Assembly (NCBI RefSeq): GCF_900099825.1
Contig: NZ_LT629693.1
Location: 4,785,001-4,849,000 of the forward strand
DNA: 64,000 nucleotides
Direction of reading: 5' to 3'
Source of the DNA: Bradyrhizobium ottawaense
Lineage (GTDB): Bacteria > Pseudomonadota > Alphaproteobacteria > Rhizobiales > Xanthobacteraceae
This document shows, piece by piece, positions 41,879-53,778 of the stretch. The notes below the pieces were generated by a model that saw nothing but the letters and a program-made list of their open reading frames with translations, did no database searches and was not told the DNA's origin. A program made the translations under genes and the position numbers. Positions within the stretch are counted from its first letter, which is position 1; each line of letters begins with the position of its first letter.

Positions 41879-43237
41879 ATGACCGACAAATATGGATTGC
41901 CCAACATGCCGTTCCGCCTGAGCCGCCGGCAGATCATTTCCGGAATGGCCGCCCTTGGCGCCGTCGCCGGCGCTCGCAATGCGTTGGCGCAAGGGCCGAA
42001 GCGCATCATCGTTCCCGAAGGCGAATTCACGCCGCTGCCGATCGCGATCCCGAACTTCGTGGCGGGCACGCCCGGAGACGCCGAGGTCGGCGTCGGCGTG
42101 TCGCAGGTCATCACCAACAATCTCAAGCGCTCAGGCTTGTTCGCGCCGATCGATCAGGCTGCCTTCATCGAGCGCATCAGCAATATCGACGCCGCGCCGC
42201 AGTTCCAGAGCTGGAAGACCATCAACGCGCAGGCGCTGGTGACCGGTCGCATGACCCGGCAGGGTGACGGCCGCCTCAAGGCGGAATTCCGCCTCTGGGA
42301 CGTCAACACCGGCCAGCAGCTCACCGGCCAGCAATATTTCACCTCGCCGGAATACTGGCGGCGGATCGCGCACATCATCTCCGACCAGATCTACGAACGG
42401 CTGACCGGCGAGAAGGGCTATTTCGACAGCCGCGTGGTGTTCGTCGACGAGACCGGTCCCAAGGAACGGCGGGTCAAGCGGCTGGCAATGATGGACCAGG
42501 ACGGCGCCAATGTCCGCTATCTGACCAAGGGCTCCGATCTGGTGCTGACGCCGCGGTTCTCGCCGTCGACCCAGGAAATCACCTATATGGAATTCGGCCA
42601 GGGCGACCCGCGGGTCTACCTGTTCAACATCGAGACCGGGCAGCGCGAGATCGTCGGCAATTTCCCCGGCATGTCGTTCTCGCCGCGGTTCTCGCCGGAC
42701 GGCCAGCGCGTGATCATGAGCCTGCAGCAGGGCGGCAACTCGAACCTGTTCGTGATGGACCTGCGGTCGAAGACCACCACCCGACTGACCGATACGCCGG
42801 CGATCGACACCTCGCCGTCCTACGCGCCGGACGGCAGCAAGATCTGCTTCGAATCCGACCGCGGCGGAAAGCCGCAGATCTATGTGATGCCGGCAGGCGG
42901 CGGCGGCGCGCAGCGAATATCGTTCGGCGAGGGCAGCTATTCGACGCCGGTATGGTCGCCGCGCGGCGATTATATTGCGTTCACCAAGCAGGGCGGCGGG
43001 CAGTTCGCGATCGGCATCATGAAGACCGACGGCTCGGGCGAGCGCATCCTGACCTCGGGCTATCACAATGAAGGCCCGACATTCGCGCCGAACGGCCGGG
43101 TCCTGATGTTCTTCCGGGAGGCCGGCGGCGCCGGCGGACCTTCGCTGTTCACCATCGACATCTCCGGACGCAACGAATTGCGGGTTCCAACACCGGGCTA
43201 CGCGTCCGACCCGGCGTGGTCCCCGCTGTTGTCCTGA
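41879..43237 (+). CDS. tolB: Tol-Pal system periplasmic protein TolB
   Basis: A 452-residue protein. The leader [20 protein letters not shown] contains a twin-arginine motif, then AQ, predicting Tat export. The N-terminal domain spans about 40-170, then a beta-propeller of WD40-like TolB repeats ([59 protein letters not shown]). It binds Pal and TolA. ATG 41906 is an alternative start. Confidence 0.94.
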   Translation: MTDKYGLPNMPFRLSRRQIISGMAALGAVAGARNALAQGPKRIIVPEGEFTPLPIAIPNFVAGTPGDAEVGVGVSQVITNNLKRSGLFAPIDQAAFIERISNIDAAPQFQSWKTINAQALVTGRMTRQGDGRLKAEFRLWDVNTGQQLTGQQYFTSPEYWRRIAHIISDQIYERLTGEKGYFDSRVVFVDETGPKERRVKRLAMMDQDGANVRYLTKGSDLVLTPRFSPSTQEITYMEFGQGDPRVYLFNIETGQREIVGNFPGMSFSPRFSPDGQRVIMSLQQGGNSNLFVMDLRSKTTTRLTDTPAIDTSPSYAPDGSKICFESDRGGKPQIYVMPAGGGGAQRISFGEGSYSTPVWSPRGDYIAFTKQGGGQFAIGIMKTDGSGERILTSGYHNEGPTFAPNGRVLMFFREAGGAGGPSLFTIDISGRNELRVPTPGYASDPAWSPLLS

Positions 43238-43420
43238 AGACGCACACGGCCAAAGTGTGTATCGGCGTTGATCGGCAAACATTGCCTATCATGCTGATTT
43301 TCCGTGCAGATTTCCGCAACCGGAATGCCATGAAAAGATATCGGTAACGATATTCCCTCAGAAAGACTTCATCTCGGAAGGGTACAACGACGCTGTCTGA
43401 CAGGATCGCGTACGCCCCCA

Positions 43421-45757
43421 ATGCAGCTTGCAAGCCAAACCGCAGAGCAGGACCAAAATGTCTCGCCGTCGACTTACGCGGCGCTGATCGATTCGCTGTT
43501 TCAGAACGCGGCGCCGCTGTTCGCGGGCGCTGTGATGGTCGCCTTCGCGGCGGCAATGACGGCGCTCAAGACCGGCCTCATGCTGCTCTGGCCCTGCGTC
43601 GCATTCCTGATGCTGATCGGCGCGATCCGCGCGGTCGACATGCACCTGTATCGGAAGCGCAAGTCGGCCTCTGACTTGACCGCCGACGAAGCGGCACGCT
43701 GGGAAAAGCGATATCAGATCTGGGCGATCATCTACGCGGGGGCGCTCGGAGCCTGGTGTTCGATCGCGTTGCTGGGCAGCAATGACGCCGTCGCTCACAT
43801 GATATGCCTGTCGGTCACGACAGGGTATGTCGCGGCCGGTGCCGGCAGGACCTTTGGAAGACCGCAGATATTCCAGGTGCAGATTGCAGCCGCGACCGGC
43901 CCGACCTCGATCGCGCTGGCGATGCATGGCACGCCTTATTACATCGGAATGGCCTGCGTCAGCGGCGTGTTCTTCCTGGCGCTGCGGCAAATCACGACCA
44001 GCCTGCAGGAAATCTTCGTTCGGGCGCTGGTGGCGCGCGAGCGCGAGTCCGCGTTGGCGAACCAGTTCGATACCGCCTTGAACAACATGCCGCACGGGCT
44101 GTGCATGTTCCGCGCCGACGATCGGCTCGCGGTCATGAACCACCGCTTCAGCGAAATGATGAATCTACCCGACGACCTGGTGAAGCGAGGCGTCACCGCG
44201 TCCGACATCATGGCGGCAGGTATCGCCGCGGGTTCTATCTCCGTTGCCAGCAGCAGAATGATCCTCGCGGAGATCGAGGACACGCAGGCGCGAGACATGA
44301 TCACGACCGATCCCGACCCCGACCGGGGCCGCTCGCTGTCGTGGACATTCCAGCCGATGGCGGATGGCGGCGCCGTCGTGCTGCTCGAAGATATTACCGA
44401 GCGGCGCAATGCTGAGGCCCGCATCAGTCATCTGGCCCGCTACGACGAACTCACCGCGCTGCCGAACCGGGTCAATTTCCGCGACGAGATCGGGCGGCTG
44501 CTGGCGATACAGCAGGGCGCCGAGCAATTGTCGGCGCTGCTGTTCGTCGATCTCGACCAGTTCAAGCAGGTCAACGACACGCTTGGTCACCCCTGCGGCG
44601 ACCAGTTGCTGTGCGCGGTCGCCGAACGTCTGCGCGAGATGCTGCGGCCCGAGGATTTCGTGGCGCGGTTCGGCGGCGACGAGTTCGTCGTATTCCAGCA
44701 GAACATTCATTCGGCCGACGACGCCGCGGGCCTCGCCCGGCGCATCGTCGATCGCCTGAGCGAGCGCTACAAGATCGACAATCATCTGGTCGAGATCGGC
44801 GCCAGCGTCGGTATCGCCATGAGCACACGCGGCGTCAGCGCCGATACGCTGCTGAAGAACGCCGATATGGCGCTGTACCGCGCCAAGGCCGACGGCCGCG
44901 GCACCTTCTGCTTCTTCCGGGATGAGATGGCGCAGGTCGTTGAAGCCCGCCGTACTCTCGAACTGGACCTGCGCAAGGCGCTGGCGAACGAGGAGTTCGA
45001 GCTCTACTACCAGCCGCTGGTCAATCTCAAGTCGGGCAGGATCTCGACCTGCGAAGCGCTGCTGCGCTGGAATCATCCGGTTCGCGGCACGGTTTCCCCG
45101 ATCGATATCATTCCGGTCGCAGAGGACATGGGCCTGATCGTCGACCTCGGCCGCTGGATCCTGCGCAAGGCCTGCATGGAATGCATGAAGTGGCCGGAAG
45201 CCGTCAGCGTCGCCGTCAATTTCTCGCCGCAGCAGTTCCATCAGCGCGACGTGCTGAGCGAAGTCCGTTACGCGCTCGAGGTTTCGGGCCTGCCGGCGAA
45301 CCGGCTCGAAATCGAGATCACCGAATCCTCGCTGCTGCGCAATACGCAAATGACACATGATGTGCTGTCGCAATTGCGTTCGCTCGGCGTGCGGATATCG
45401 CTGGACGATTTCGGCACCGGATATTCCAGCCTTAGCTATTTGCACAACTTCCCGTTGCAGAAAGTGAAGATCGACCGCTCGTTCCTGGAAGGTATCGATA
45501 GCCAACGCCCGTTGACCTTGCTGCGCGGCGTCGCGCGGCTGTCCGCCGACCTCGGCATGTCGGTGGTTGTCGAGGGCATCGAAACCAACGAGCAACTCGA
45601 GCTGATCAGCGCCGACGGCACGGTCAGCGAGGTGCAGGGCTACCTGTTCAGCCGGCCGGTGCCGGCGGCGCGGGTCCGCCAGCTCCTGAACGTGTCGCAC
45701 GGCCGGCGGTTGCCCGACGACCCCTTGCAGCTGGTTCCATCCCGCTCTATCGCTTGA
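43421..45757 (+). CDS. Membrane GGDEF-EAL c-di-GMP protein
   Basis: A 778-residue regulator. Residues 1-195 contain several membrane helices. A PAS-like domain (LNNMPHGLCMFRADDRLAVMN) occupies about 215-330, a GGDEF domain with intact GGDEF at 418-422 follows, and an EAL domain has EALLRW at 546-551 and DDFGTGYSSLSYL. Both catalytic signatures look complete, so it may make or degrade c-di-GMP. It lies 183 bp after tolB and separates tolB from pal. Confidence 0.92.
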   Translation: MQLASQTAEQDQNVSPSTYAALIDSLFQNAAPLFAGAVMVAFAAAMTALKTGLMLLWPCVAFLMLIGAIRAVDMHLYRKRKSASDLTADEAARWEKRYQIWAIIYAGALGAWCSIALLGSNDAVAHMICLSVTTGYVAAGAGRTFGRPQIFQVQIAAATGPTSIALAMHGTPYYIGMACVSGVFFLALRQITTSLQEIFVRALVARERESALANQFDTALNNMPHGLCMFRADDRLAVMNHRFSEMMNLPDDLVKRGVTASDIMAAGIAAGSISVASSRMILAEIEDTQARDMITTDPDPDRGRSLSWTFQPMADGGAVVLLEDITERRNAEARISHLARYDELTALPNRVNFRDEIGRLLAIQQGAEQLSALLFVDLDQFKQVNDTLGHPCGDQLLCAVAERLREMLRPEDFVARFGGDEFVVFQQNIHSADDAAGLARRIVDRLSERYKIDNHLVEIGASVGIAMSTRGVSADTLLKNADMALYRAKADGRGTFCFFRDEMAQVVEARRTLELDLRKALANEEFELYYQPLVNLKSGRISTCEALLRWNHPVRGTVSPIDIIPVAEDMGLIVDLGRWILRKACMECMKWPEAVSVAVNFSPQQFHQRDVLSEVRYALEVSGLPANRLEIEITESSLLRNTQMTHDVLSQLRSLGVRISLDDFGTGYSSLSYLHNFPLQKVKIDRSFLEGIDSQRPLTLLRGVARLSADLGMSVVVEGIETNEQLELISADGTVSEVQGYLFSRPVPAARVRQLLNVSHGRRLPDDPLQLVPSRSIA

Positions 45758-45843
45758 CGGTTGCGACGCGGTAGCGCAACCTAAGGTATGAAGTATGCTG
45801 CGGCGGCAGTTAACCCTAATGTGGCGATGGCTTTGCAATCTCG

Positions 45844-45858
45844 TTAACAAGCTGTTAA
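45844..45858 (+). promoter_or_regulatory. CtrA box candidate upstream of the FeeM-like gene
   Basis: TTAA-CAAGCTG-TTAA is a full TTAA-N7-TTAA match, 47 bp before the start codon. CtrA is the alphaproteobacterial cell-cycle regulator; control is inferred. Confidence 0.5.
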
Positions 45859-45905
45859 TCTTTAAGCCGCTCGCAGAAGTTGCTTGTAAGTGTTAGGAGT
45901 ACTGC

Positions 45906-46643
45906 ATGAGGTCCCCGGCCGAAGCGTCTACGACGGCCATGGGGCGGAGTTCGGACTGGCTAAATCAAGCCGACTACCGTCTCGCAACAACGCCTGAGGA
46001 AAAGGACGAGATTTACAGGCTGCGCTACCGAGCATACTTGCGCGAGGGTGCCGTCCGTCCCTCTACCGAGCAGCGCGTGGTGGACAGTTACGAAGACGCC
46101 CCCAACGCGTGGACATTCGGTGTTTACTTCAATGGCGAACTCTACAGCTCGATCCGCATCAGCGTGCTGACGTCCGAATGGCGGATGTCGCCTTCGGTCG
46201 AACTGTTCGGTGATGTCCTGCATCCCGAACTCGACAAGGGCAGGATCTTCATCGATTCAACCCGTTTCGTTGCGGATCCTGACAAAGCCCGTAATTTTCC
46301 TGAGCTGCCCTATGTGACCGTGAGGCTCGGTTCCATGGCCGGCGTCTACTTCAACGCCGATTATGGACTGGCTATCGTTCGTCCGGAGCATCAGGCATTC
46401 TACCGTCGGGTGTTCCTGCAGGAAACCTGGTGCGAGCCGCGATTGTATCCGGGCTTGGTGAAGCCGGTCGGATTGATGGCCGCCCATCTTCCGACGGTGC
46501 GGGAGCCGGTCCTTGCGCGCTACCCGTTCCTGCGTTCGACCGCGTTCGAGCGCCGGATGCTGTTCGAGCGCCCAGGCCAGCCGCAGTCGTCGCCGGATCC
46601 CGCGGCCTCCTACGAGCGCGCTTCCATCGTTCCAAGTTCCTGA
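45906..46643 (+). CDS. FeeM-like N-acyl amino acid synthase / autoinducer synthase fold
   Basis: A 245-residue acyltransferase of the GNAT-like autoinducer-synthase group: YRLATTPEEKDEIYRLRYRAYLREG, FGVYFNGELYSSIRISVLT, IFIDSTRFVADPDKARNFPELPYVTVRL. This matches N-acyl amino acid synthase FeeM-type proteins rather than LuxI, which is shorter. It may acylate an amino acid from acyl-ACP. Context is a c-di-GMP gene upstream and pal downstream. Confidence 0.8.
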   Translation: MRSPAEASTTAMGRSSDWLNQADYRLATTPEEKDEIYRLRYRAYLREGAVRPSTEQRVVDSYEDAPNAWTFGVYFNGELYSSIRISVLTSEWRMSPSVELFGDVLHPELDKGRIFIDSTRFVADPDKARNFPELPYVTVRLGSMAGVYFNADYGLAIVRPEHQAFYRRVFLQETWCEPRLYPGLVKPVGLMAAHLPTVREPVLARYPFLRSTAFERRMLFERPGQPQSSPDPAASYERASIVPSS

Positions 46644-46974
46644 ACCGGCAAGGACCTCGCGGATCGGAAATGGTCCCGGCTGGCTGATCGGCCGGCAGAT
46701 ACCGCGCAAATGAACGTCTATTCGACGCCTATTCCACCGCTCGGTGCAAATCCGGCCTGCCGAACGCCTGAAATCAGGTGATTCAGGTCCTGAGCGCGCT
46801 TGCCTTCACCATCGCGCCACATTTACAAACCATTAACCATCACGGTCGCTTTTCGCCGTTCGTTGGCATTTGAGCGGGTCTGGCAACATCCCATCAAGGT
46901 TGACGGAACGTTCGTTTAACCATCGCCCTGTAGACCGGATGACAGTGGAATAACGTGAGCGTGGAGGCTCCGGA
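46644..46974. other. Intergenic region before pal
   Basis: 331 bp with no gene. It contains TTAACCATCA at about 46831 (CtrA half-site-like) and GAACGTTCGTTTAACC at about 46907. It probably holds the pal promoter. Confidence 0.4.
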
Positions 46975-47466
46975 ATGAAATATCAAATGCGTAACCTCCA
47001 GGGTTGGAAGTTGGTTGCGGTGCTTGCCGTGGCGCTGTCGATGGGTGCCTGCGCCAAAAACAACGTCGGCCCCGATGGCGCGATGGCCAGTGCTGCGACC
47101 CCGGGCAGCCAGCAGGATTTCGTGGTCAATGTCGGCGACCGCGTGTTCTTCGAGAGCGACCAGACCGAGCTGAGCCCGCAGGCGATCGCCACGCTTGAGA
47201 AGCAGGCACAGTGGCTGCAGACCTACAACCGCTATTCCTTCACCATCGAAGGACATGCGGACGAGCGCGGCACCCGCGAGTACAACATCGCGCTTGGCGC
47301 GCGTCGCGCCCAGTCGGTGCGGACCTATCTCGCCTCGCGCGGCATCGATGCCAACCGCATGCGCACGATCTCCTACGGCAAGGAGCGTCCGGTCGCGGTC
47401 TGCAACGACATCTCCTGCTGGTCGCAGAACCGCCGCGCCGTCACCGTGCTGAACGCCAGCTCGTAA
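46975..47466 (+). CDS. pal: Peptidoglycan-associated lipoprotein Pal
   Basis: A 163-residue outer membrane lipoprotein. The lipobox LSMGAC gives lipidation at Cys26. The OmpA-like domain has VFFESDQTELSPQA and the peptidoglycan-binding motif IEGHADERGTREYNIALGARRA. It anchors the outer membrane to peptidoglycan and binds TolB/TolA. A strong terminator follows. Confidence 0.96.
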   Translation: MKYQMRNLQGWKLVAVLAVALSMGACAKNNVGPDGAMASAATPGSQQDFVVNVGDRVFFESDQTELSPQAIATLEKQAQWLQTYNRYSFTIEGHADERGTREYNIALGARRAQSVRTYLASRGIDANRMRTISYGKERPVAVCNDISCWSQNRRAVTVLNASS

Positions 47467-47500
47467 GTTCGGCCTCTCTTCGGCCCTTCGCAGAATTTCG

Positions 47501-47530
47501 AAACCGGCGCCTTCGGGCGCCGGTTTTATT
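47501..47530 (+). terminator. Rho-independent terminator after pal
   Basis: AAACCGGCGCC-TTCG-GGCGCCGGTTT is a perfect 11-bp stem with a UUCG loop, then TATTTTA. The rest of the gap to cpoB (47531-47809) shows no gene. Confidence 0.92.
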
Positions 47531-47809
47531 TTATGGCGTTTGCGAGCGAAGTCGGCAATCGGGGACGAACTTCGCACCCTCGACGTCGACGAACAGCCGC
47601 ACCCCGTTCACGGACACATGCATCGGCTCGCCTCCTTCAGCTAGATGAACGGAGCCGCCGACGATCACGCTTGCTTGTTTTGAAGCCGCCACTAAACCAT
47701 AGCGTAATCATCGTACGGATTCGGAAACGCCAGTCACAATTCCGGCGTACTCCCTCCCTCAATTTGGACCGCTTTCGCGGGTCAACGCGATTTTCTTCGT
47801 CAGGGCAAA

Positions 47810-48871
47810 ATGTCACCCAGGTTTCTCAATGCTGCCGGCGCTGCGGCGATCGTCGCGATGCTGGCTCTGTCTTCTCAGGCCGCGTTCGCACAGGTACTGG
47901 CCCAGGCCGACGACGCCGATCCGGAAATGCGGATCCAGCGGCTGGAAAACCAGCTCCGGCAACTGACCGGCCAGAACGAGGAGCTGCAATACCGCAACCG
48001 GCAGCTCGAAGACCGGCTGCGTCAACTCGGTGCGGCACCGGCCGCGCCCGGCGGACCGCCGCAGGCTGTCCAGCCTCAGGTCGCCCAACCCCAAGCCGCT
48101 CAGCCCGGCATGGCCGCGCTGCCGCCGCCTCAGCCGAACCCCGCCTATCGGCAGCCTCAGGCACAGCCCGGTTATCCCGCGGCGCAGCCGGGTTACGACC
48201 AGCCGCAGATCGCGGCACCCGCCCCGATCATGCAGGAGCCGGCAGCCCCGCAGGCGCCCGGCCGCCGCCGTGGCGATGCCTTCGACCCCAACCAGAACCC
48301 GAACGCCCCTGGGGCACCGCGCGCGCTCGGCGGCGGTCAGTTGCCGGTCGCCGGCGAAGCGCCGATCGGCGCGCCCGGTGGGCGTGGCGCCGGCGAGCCG
48401 CTCGATCTCGGCGCCACCAGCCCGCGCGACCCCGTTGGCGCGCCGCGCGGCCCCGCCAGCGCGGCGCTGACCACGCTGCCGCCGTCGGCCACGCCCAAGG
48501 ACGAGTTCGATCTCGGTATCGGCTACATGCAGCGCAAGGACTACGCGCTGGCCGAAGAGACCATGAAGAATTTTGCGCAGAAACATCCGAGCGATCCGCT
48601 GATCGCGGATTCGCAATACTGGCTCGGCGAGAGCTACTTCCAGCGCCAGCAGTATCGCGACGCGGCGGAAGCCTTTCTCGGCGTGACCACCAAATTCGAC
48701 AAGTCAGCCAAGGCGCCGGATTCCCTGCTGCGGCTCGGCCAGTCGCTGGCGGCGCTGAAGGAAAAGGAAGCCGCCTGCGCCGCACTCGGCGAAGTGACGC
48801 GGAAATATCCGCGGGCCTCGGCCGGCGTCAAAGCCGCGGTCGACCGTGAGCAAAAGCGGGTTAAGTGCTAA
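47810..48871 (+). CDS. cpoB: Tol-Pal cell division coordinator CpoB (YbgF)
   Basis: A 353-residue periplasmic protein. A signal peptide ends AAFAQ. The coiled coil at about 40-73 (IQRLENQLRQLTGQNEELQYRNRQ) trimerises. A long Pro/Gln/Gly-rich linker (75-215) precedes TPR repeats at 230-350 (FDLGIGYMQRKDYALAEETMKNF, YWLGESYFQRQQYRDAAEAF). CpoB links Tol-Pal to peptidoglycan synthesis during division. The linker is much longer than in enterobacteria. Confidence 0.93.
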   Translation: MSPRFLNAAGAAAIVAMLALSSQAAFAQVLAQADDADPEMRIQRLENQLRQLTGQNEELQYRNRQLEDRLRQLGAAPAAPGGPPQAVQPQVAQPQAAQPGMAALPPPQPNPAYRQPQAQPGYPAAQPGYDQPQIAAPAPIMQEPAAPQAPGRRRGDAFDPNQNPNAPGAPRALGGGQLPVAGEAPIGAPGGRGAGEPLDLGATSPRDPVGAPRGPASAALTTLPPSATPKDEFDLGIGYMQRKDYALAEETMKNFAQKHPSDPLIADSQYWLGESYFQRQQYRDAAEAFLGVTTKFDKSAKAPDSLLRLGQSLAALKEKEAACAALGEVTRKYPRASAGVKAAVDREQKRVKC

Positions 48872-48921
48872 CGTTGTAGCTGGTCGAGGCCAATACCGGC
48901 CTCGCATAAGCCAGCGCCACA

Positions 48922-49950
48922 ATGCCCGACGACGACCAATCCCCAATCTCGGCCCAGCAGGCCAAGCGCCTGTTCGCGGACTGGAAGGCCGCGCCCGCGA
49001 TCGTGCTCGCGGTTTCCGGCGGCCCGGATTCGATCGCGCTGATGTGGCTCGCGGCGCGCTGGCGCCGCGCCATGACACGCGGCCCCCGGCTGATCGCCGT
49101 CACCGTCGATCATGGCTTGCGCAGCGAGGCCGCGCGCGAGGCGCGCGACGTCAAGCGGCTGGCGAAGGACCTCGATCTGCCCCACCGCACGCTGCGCTGG
49201 ACCGGCGTCAAGCCGAAGACCGGATTGCCGGCGGCGGCCCGCGCCGCGCGGTACCGGCTGCTCGCCAAGGCCGCCCGCACCGGCGGCGCCACGCATATCC
49301 TGACCGCGCATACCCGCGACGATCAGGCCGAGACGCTGTTGATGCGGATGCTGCGCGGCAGCGGCATTGCCGGTCTCGCCGCCATGGCGCGGGAGAGCGA
49401 GCGCGACGGCGTGCAGCTGGCGCGGCCGTTGCTCGATATCCCGAAATCGCAGCTCATCGCGACACTGAACCGGGCGAAAATCGCCTATGCCGACGATCCG
49501 TCCAACCGCGACGCCAGCTACACGCGCCCCCGGTTGCGGGCGCTGATGCCGGCGCTTGCCGAGGAAGGCGGCGACAGCCGCAACCTGGCGCGGTTGGCCT
49601 CACGGCTGGCGCGGGCGAATGCCGCGCTCGAAGTACTGGCCGACGGCGCCGAGCGTTATCTCGCCCTGAGGGATCGCAACGATGCCTCGCGCTTCGGGTT
49701 CGATGCCACTGCGTTTGCCGGCCTGGCCGAGGAAATCCGGCTGCGGCTGTTGAAGCGGGCGATCGATCGCGTCGGCCACGAGGGACCGGTGGAACTCGGC
49801 AAGCTGGAGGCCCTGCTGGGGGCGCTGGATCGGGCCATTGCAGACGGCCAGCCCAGGCTGAAACAGACCCTTGCCGGGGCGGTGATCGGGCTCGTCCAGG
49901 GCCGAATTCACGTCGATCCGGCACCGCCGCGCCGCAGCAGGACGGGGTGA
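48922..49950 (+). CDS. tilS: tRNA(Ile)-lysidine synthetase TilS
   Basis: A 342-residue ATP-dependent enzyme that modifies C34 of the CAU-anticodon tRNA-Ile to lysidine, changing its decoding to AUA. The PP-loop SGGPDS is at residues 32-37. HTRDDQAETLLMRMLRGSG and PLLDIPKSQLIATL follow. The C-terminal domain is shorter than in E. coli. It follows cpoB by 50 bp. Confidence 0.93.
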   Translation: MPDDDQSPISAQQAKRLFADWKAAPAIVLAVSGGPDSIALMWLAARWRRAMTRGPRLIAVTVDHGLRSEAAREARDVKRLAKDLDLPHRTLRWTGVKPKTGLPAAARAARYRLLAKAARTGGATHILTAHTRDDQAETLLMRMLRGSGIAGLAAMARESERDGVQLARPLLDIPKSQLIATLNRAKIAYADDPSNRDASYTRPRLRALMPALAEEGGDSRNLARLASRLARANAALEVLADGAERYLALRDRNDASRFGFDATAFAGLAEEIRLRLLKRAIDRVGHEGPVELGKLEALLGALDRAIADGQPRLKQTLAGAVIGLVQGRIHVDPAPPRRSRTG

Positions 49951-50205
49951 GAAGGTGCCTCATATCGCGATATGTGCCCGAACGGGGCTGACAGCCTTAA
50001 CCAGCCCCAAAAAACTGCTGAAACAACGCCATTATTTGACCGGGAATCGCGCTAGGATGCGTTAAATAGTCCTGTGTCGTTCCCTTGGCATCGAGCCGGG
50101 CGGCACCTAGATTGTATCCAGTTATCCGGGGACTCCCTCGTGGCTACCCAAGGGATACTGCCAAGGACATAAGGCCGCGATCCGCGCGACCACGAAGGAA
50201 GTTCA

Positions 50206-52128
<1,923 letters not shown>

Positions 52129-52151
52129 GCCGGCATGATGGTGAAGTAAGC

Positions 52152-52180
52152 AAACGCGGCGGAAACGCCGCGTTTTTTTA
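52152..52180 (+). terminator. Rho-independent terminator after ftsH
   Basis: AACGCGGCG-GAAA-CGCCGCGTT is a perfect 9-bp stem with a GNRA loop, then TTTTT. It marks the end of the tilS-ftsH side of the cluster. Confidence 0.92.
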
Positions 52181-52289
52181 TGCCTGACGGTTGGCCGGAT
52201 GGTGGCGCCCGCTGCGGCGCCATGTCATGTTTTCCTCGTCCGGAACCGCGCCGTCAGAGCGCGGCGGCAACAACAGGGGAGGCAGGTCG

Positions 52290-53495
52290 ATGCGTTGGGT
52301 CACGGGGTTCGGCGCGCTCGGCGCCGTCGCTTGTCTGATGCTGCCTGACGCCGCAATGTCGGCCGAGATGCGCGGTGTCACCGCCACCGAAATCAGGATC
52401 GGCCAGACCATGCCCTATAGCGGGCCGGTGTCGGCGTTCGGCGCGCTCGGCAAGGGTGAGGTCGGCTACTTCAAGATGGTCAACGAGCGCGGCGGCATCA
52501 ACGGCCGCAAGGTCAATCTGATTTCGCTCGACGACAGCTACGCGCCGCCGAAGACGGTGGAGCAGACGCGGCGGCTGGTGGAGAGCGACGAGGTCGCGCT
52601 GATCTTCTCCTCGATCGGTACCGCCCACAACACCGCGATTGCGAAATACCTGCAATCCAAGAACATCCCGCAATTGTTCGTCGGTTCCGGCGCCTCGAAA
52701 TTCGCCGACATCACGCAGTACCCGCAGGCGACGCTGGGCGTGCAGGGGCCGTTCCGCTACGAGGCGCGGCTTTATGCGCGCTATGCGCTGGCGAAAAATC
52801 CGGACGCCAAATTCGCCGTCATTTCGCAGAACGACGATTTCGGCCGCGATTATCTCGCAGGCCTGAAGGACGTGCTCGGCGAGAAATACGACTCGGTCGT
52901 CACCGGCGTGACCTACGAAATCTCGGATCCCACGATCGACTCCCAGATCGTGAAGCTGAAGGCTTCCGGCGCCGACGTGTTCGTGATCGCAGCAACGCCG
53001 AAATTCGCCGCGCAGTCGATCCGCAAGGCGTTCGAGATCGGCTGGCGGCCGATGACGTTTCTCTCCAACGTCGCGGTGTGGATTTCCACGGTGATGGAGC
53101 CCGCGGGCGTCGAGGCCGGCACCGGCATTCTCTCCACCGCCTATGTCAAGGACCCCGACGATCCTGCCTGGAAGGACGATGCCGGCGTCAAGGGCTGGCG
53201 GGAATTCATGACCAAATACATTCCCGACGCCGACCAGCACGACACCAACTACGTCAACGCCTACAACGGCGCGATGACGCTGGAGGCGGTGCTGAAGGCC
53301 TGCGGCGATGATCTGTCGACCGAAAATATCCTGAAGCAGGCCTATGCGATCAAGGATCTGGAATTGCCGATGCTGCTGCCGGGCATCAAGGTCAATACCT
53401 CACCGACCGACCACGTGCCGGTCGACCAGATGCAGTTCATGCGCTTCAACGGCAAGACCTGGGATCGCTTCGGCGAGCTGCAGACCGGGAATTGA
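52290..53495 (+). CDS. LivK-type ABC substrate-binding protein
   Basis: A 401-residue periplasmic receptor. The signal peptide is GFGALGAVACLMLPDAAMSAE. The type I binding fold has EIRIGQTMPYSGPVSAFGALGKGEVGYFKMVNERGGINGRKV and FAVISQNDDFGRDYLAGL. ATG 52290 follows GGGGAGG, so longer starts are unlikely. No permease or ATPase genes adjoin it; the ligand may be an amino acid or aromatic acid. Confidence 0.9.
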   Translation: MRWVTGFGALGAVACLMLPDAAMSAEMRGVTATEIRIGQTMPYSGPVSAFGALGKGEVGYFKMVNERGGINGRKVNLISLDDSYAPPKTVEQTRRLVESDEVALIFSSIGTAHNTAIAKYLQSKNIPQLFVGSGASKFADITQYPQATLGVQGPFRYEARLYARYALAKNPDAKFAVISQNDDFGRDYLAGLKDVLGEKYDSVVTGVTYEISDPTIDSQIVKLKASGADVFVIAATPKFAAQSIRKAFEIGWRPMTFLSNVAVWISTVMEPAGVEAGTGILSTAYVKDPDDPAWKDDAGVKGWREFMTKYIPDADQHDTNYVNAYNGAMTLEAVLKACGDDLSTENILKQAYAIKDLELPMLLPGIKVNTSPTDHVPVDQMQFMRFNGKTWDRFGELQTGN

Positions 53496-53520
53496 TGGGG
53501 CGTGATCGGTATCAAAATCC

Positions 53521-53658
53521 GTCGTCCCCGCGAAGGCGGGGACCCATACCGCGTGATCTCTCGATAAGGCAGTGCGGCAGGCAACTTTCGTAAGCAACTG
53601 ACTTTCGTGGTTATGGGTCCCTGCGCCCGTGCGCAATTGCGCACTAGGCAGGGACGAC
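53521..53658. repeat. Intact relative of the repeat interrupted at 4909-7086
   Basis: It begins GTCGTCCCCGCGAAGGCGGG, runs through GACCCATACCGCGTGAT and ends GGCAGGGACGAC. It has an extra inner palindrome GCGCAATTGCGC. It serves as the reference for the empty target of the two IS elements. Confidence 0.85.
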
Positions 53659-53778
53659 ATGCGCCAAAAATCTCGCGCCTCCGTCCCTAAACCTTAAGAT
53701 TTCCTCAATTCAGTCAGGCCTATTGCTGAAGGGGTGCGCGCGCTTGAGCAGGCTGCGCGCAAGCCTCGGGGATCTCGC

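Noticed and set aside
44165..45850. 561-residue minus-strand frame
   Set aside because: Antisense to the GGDEF-EAL gene with intact catalytic motifs.
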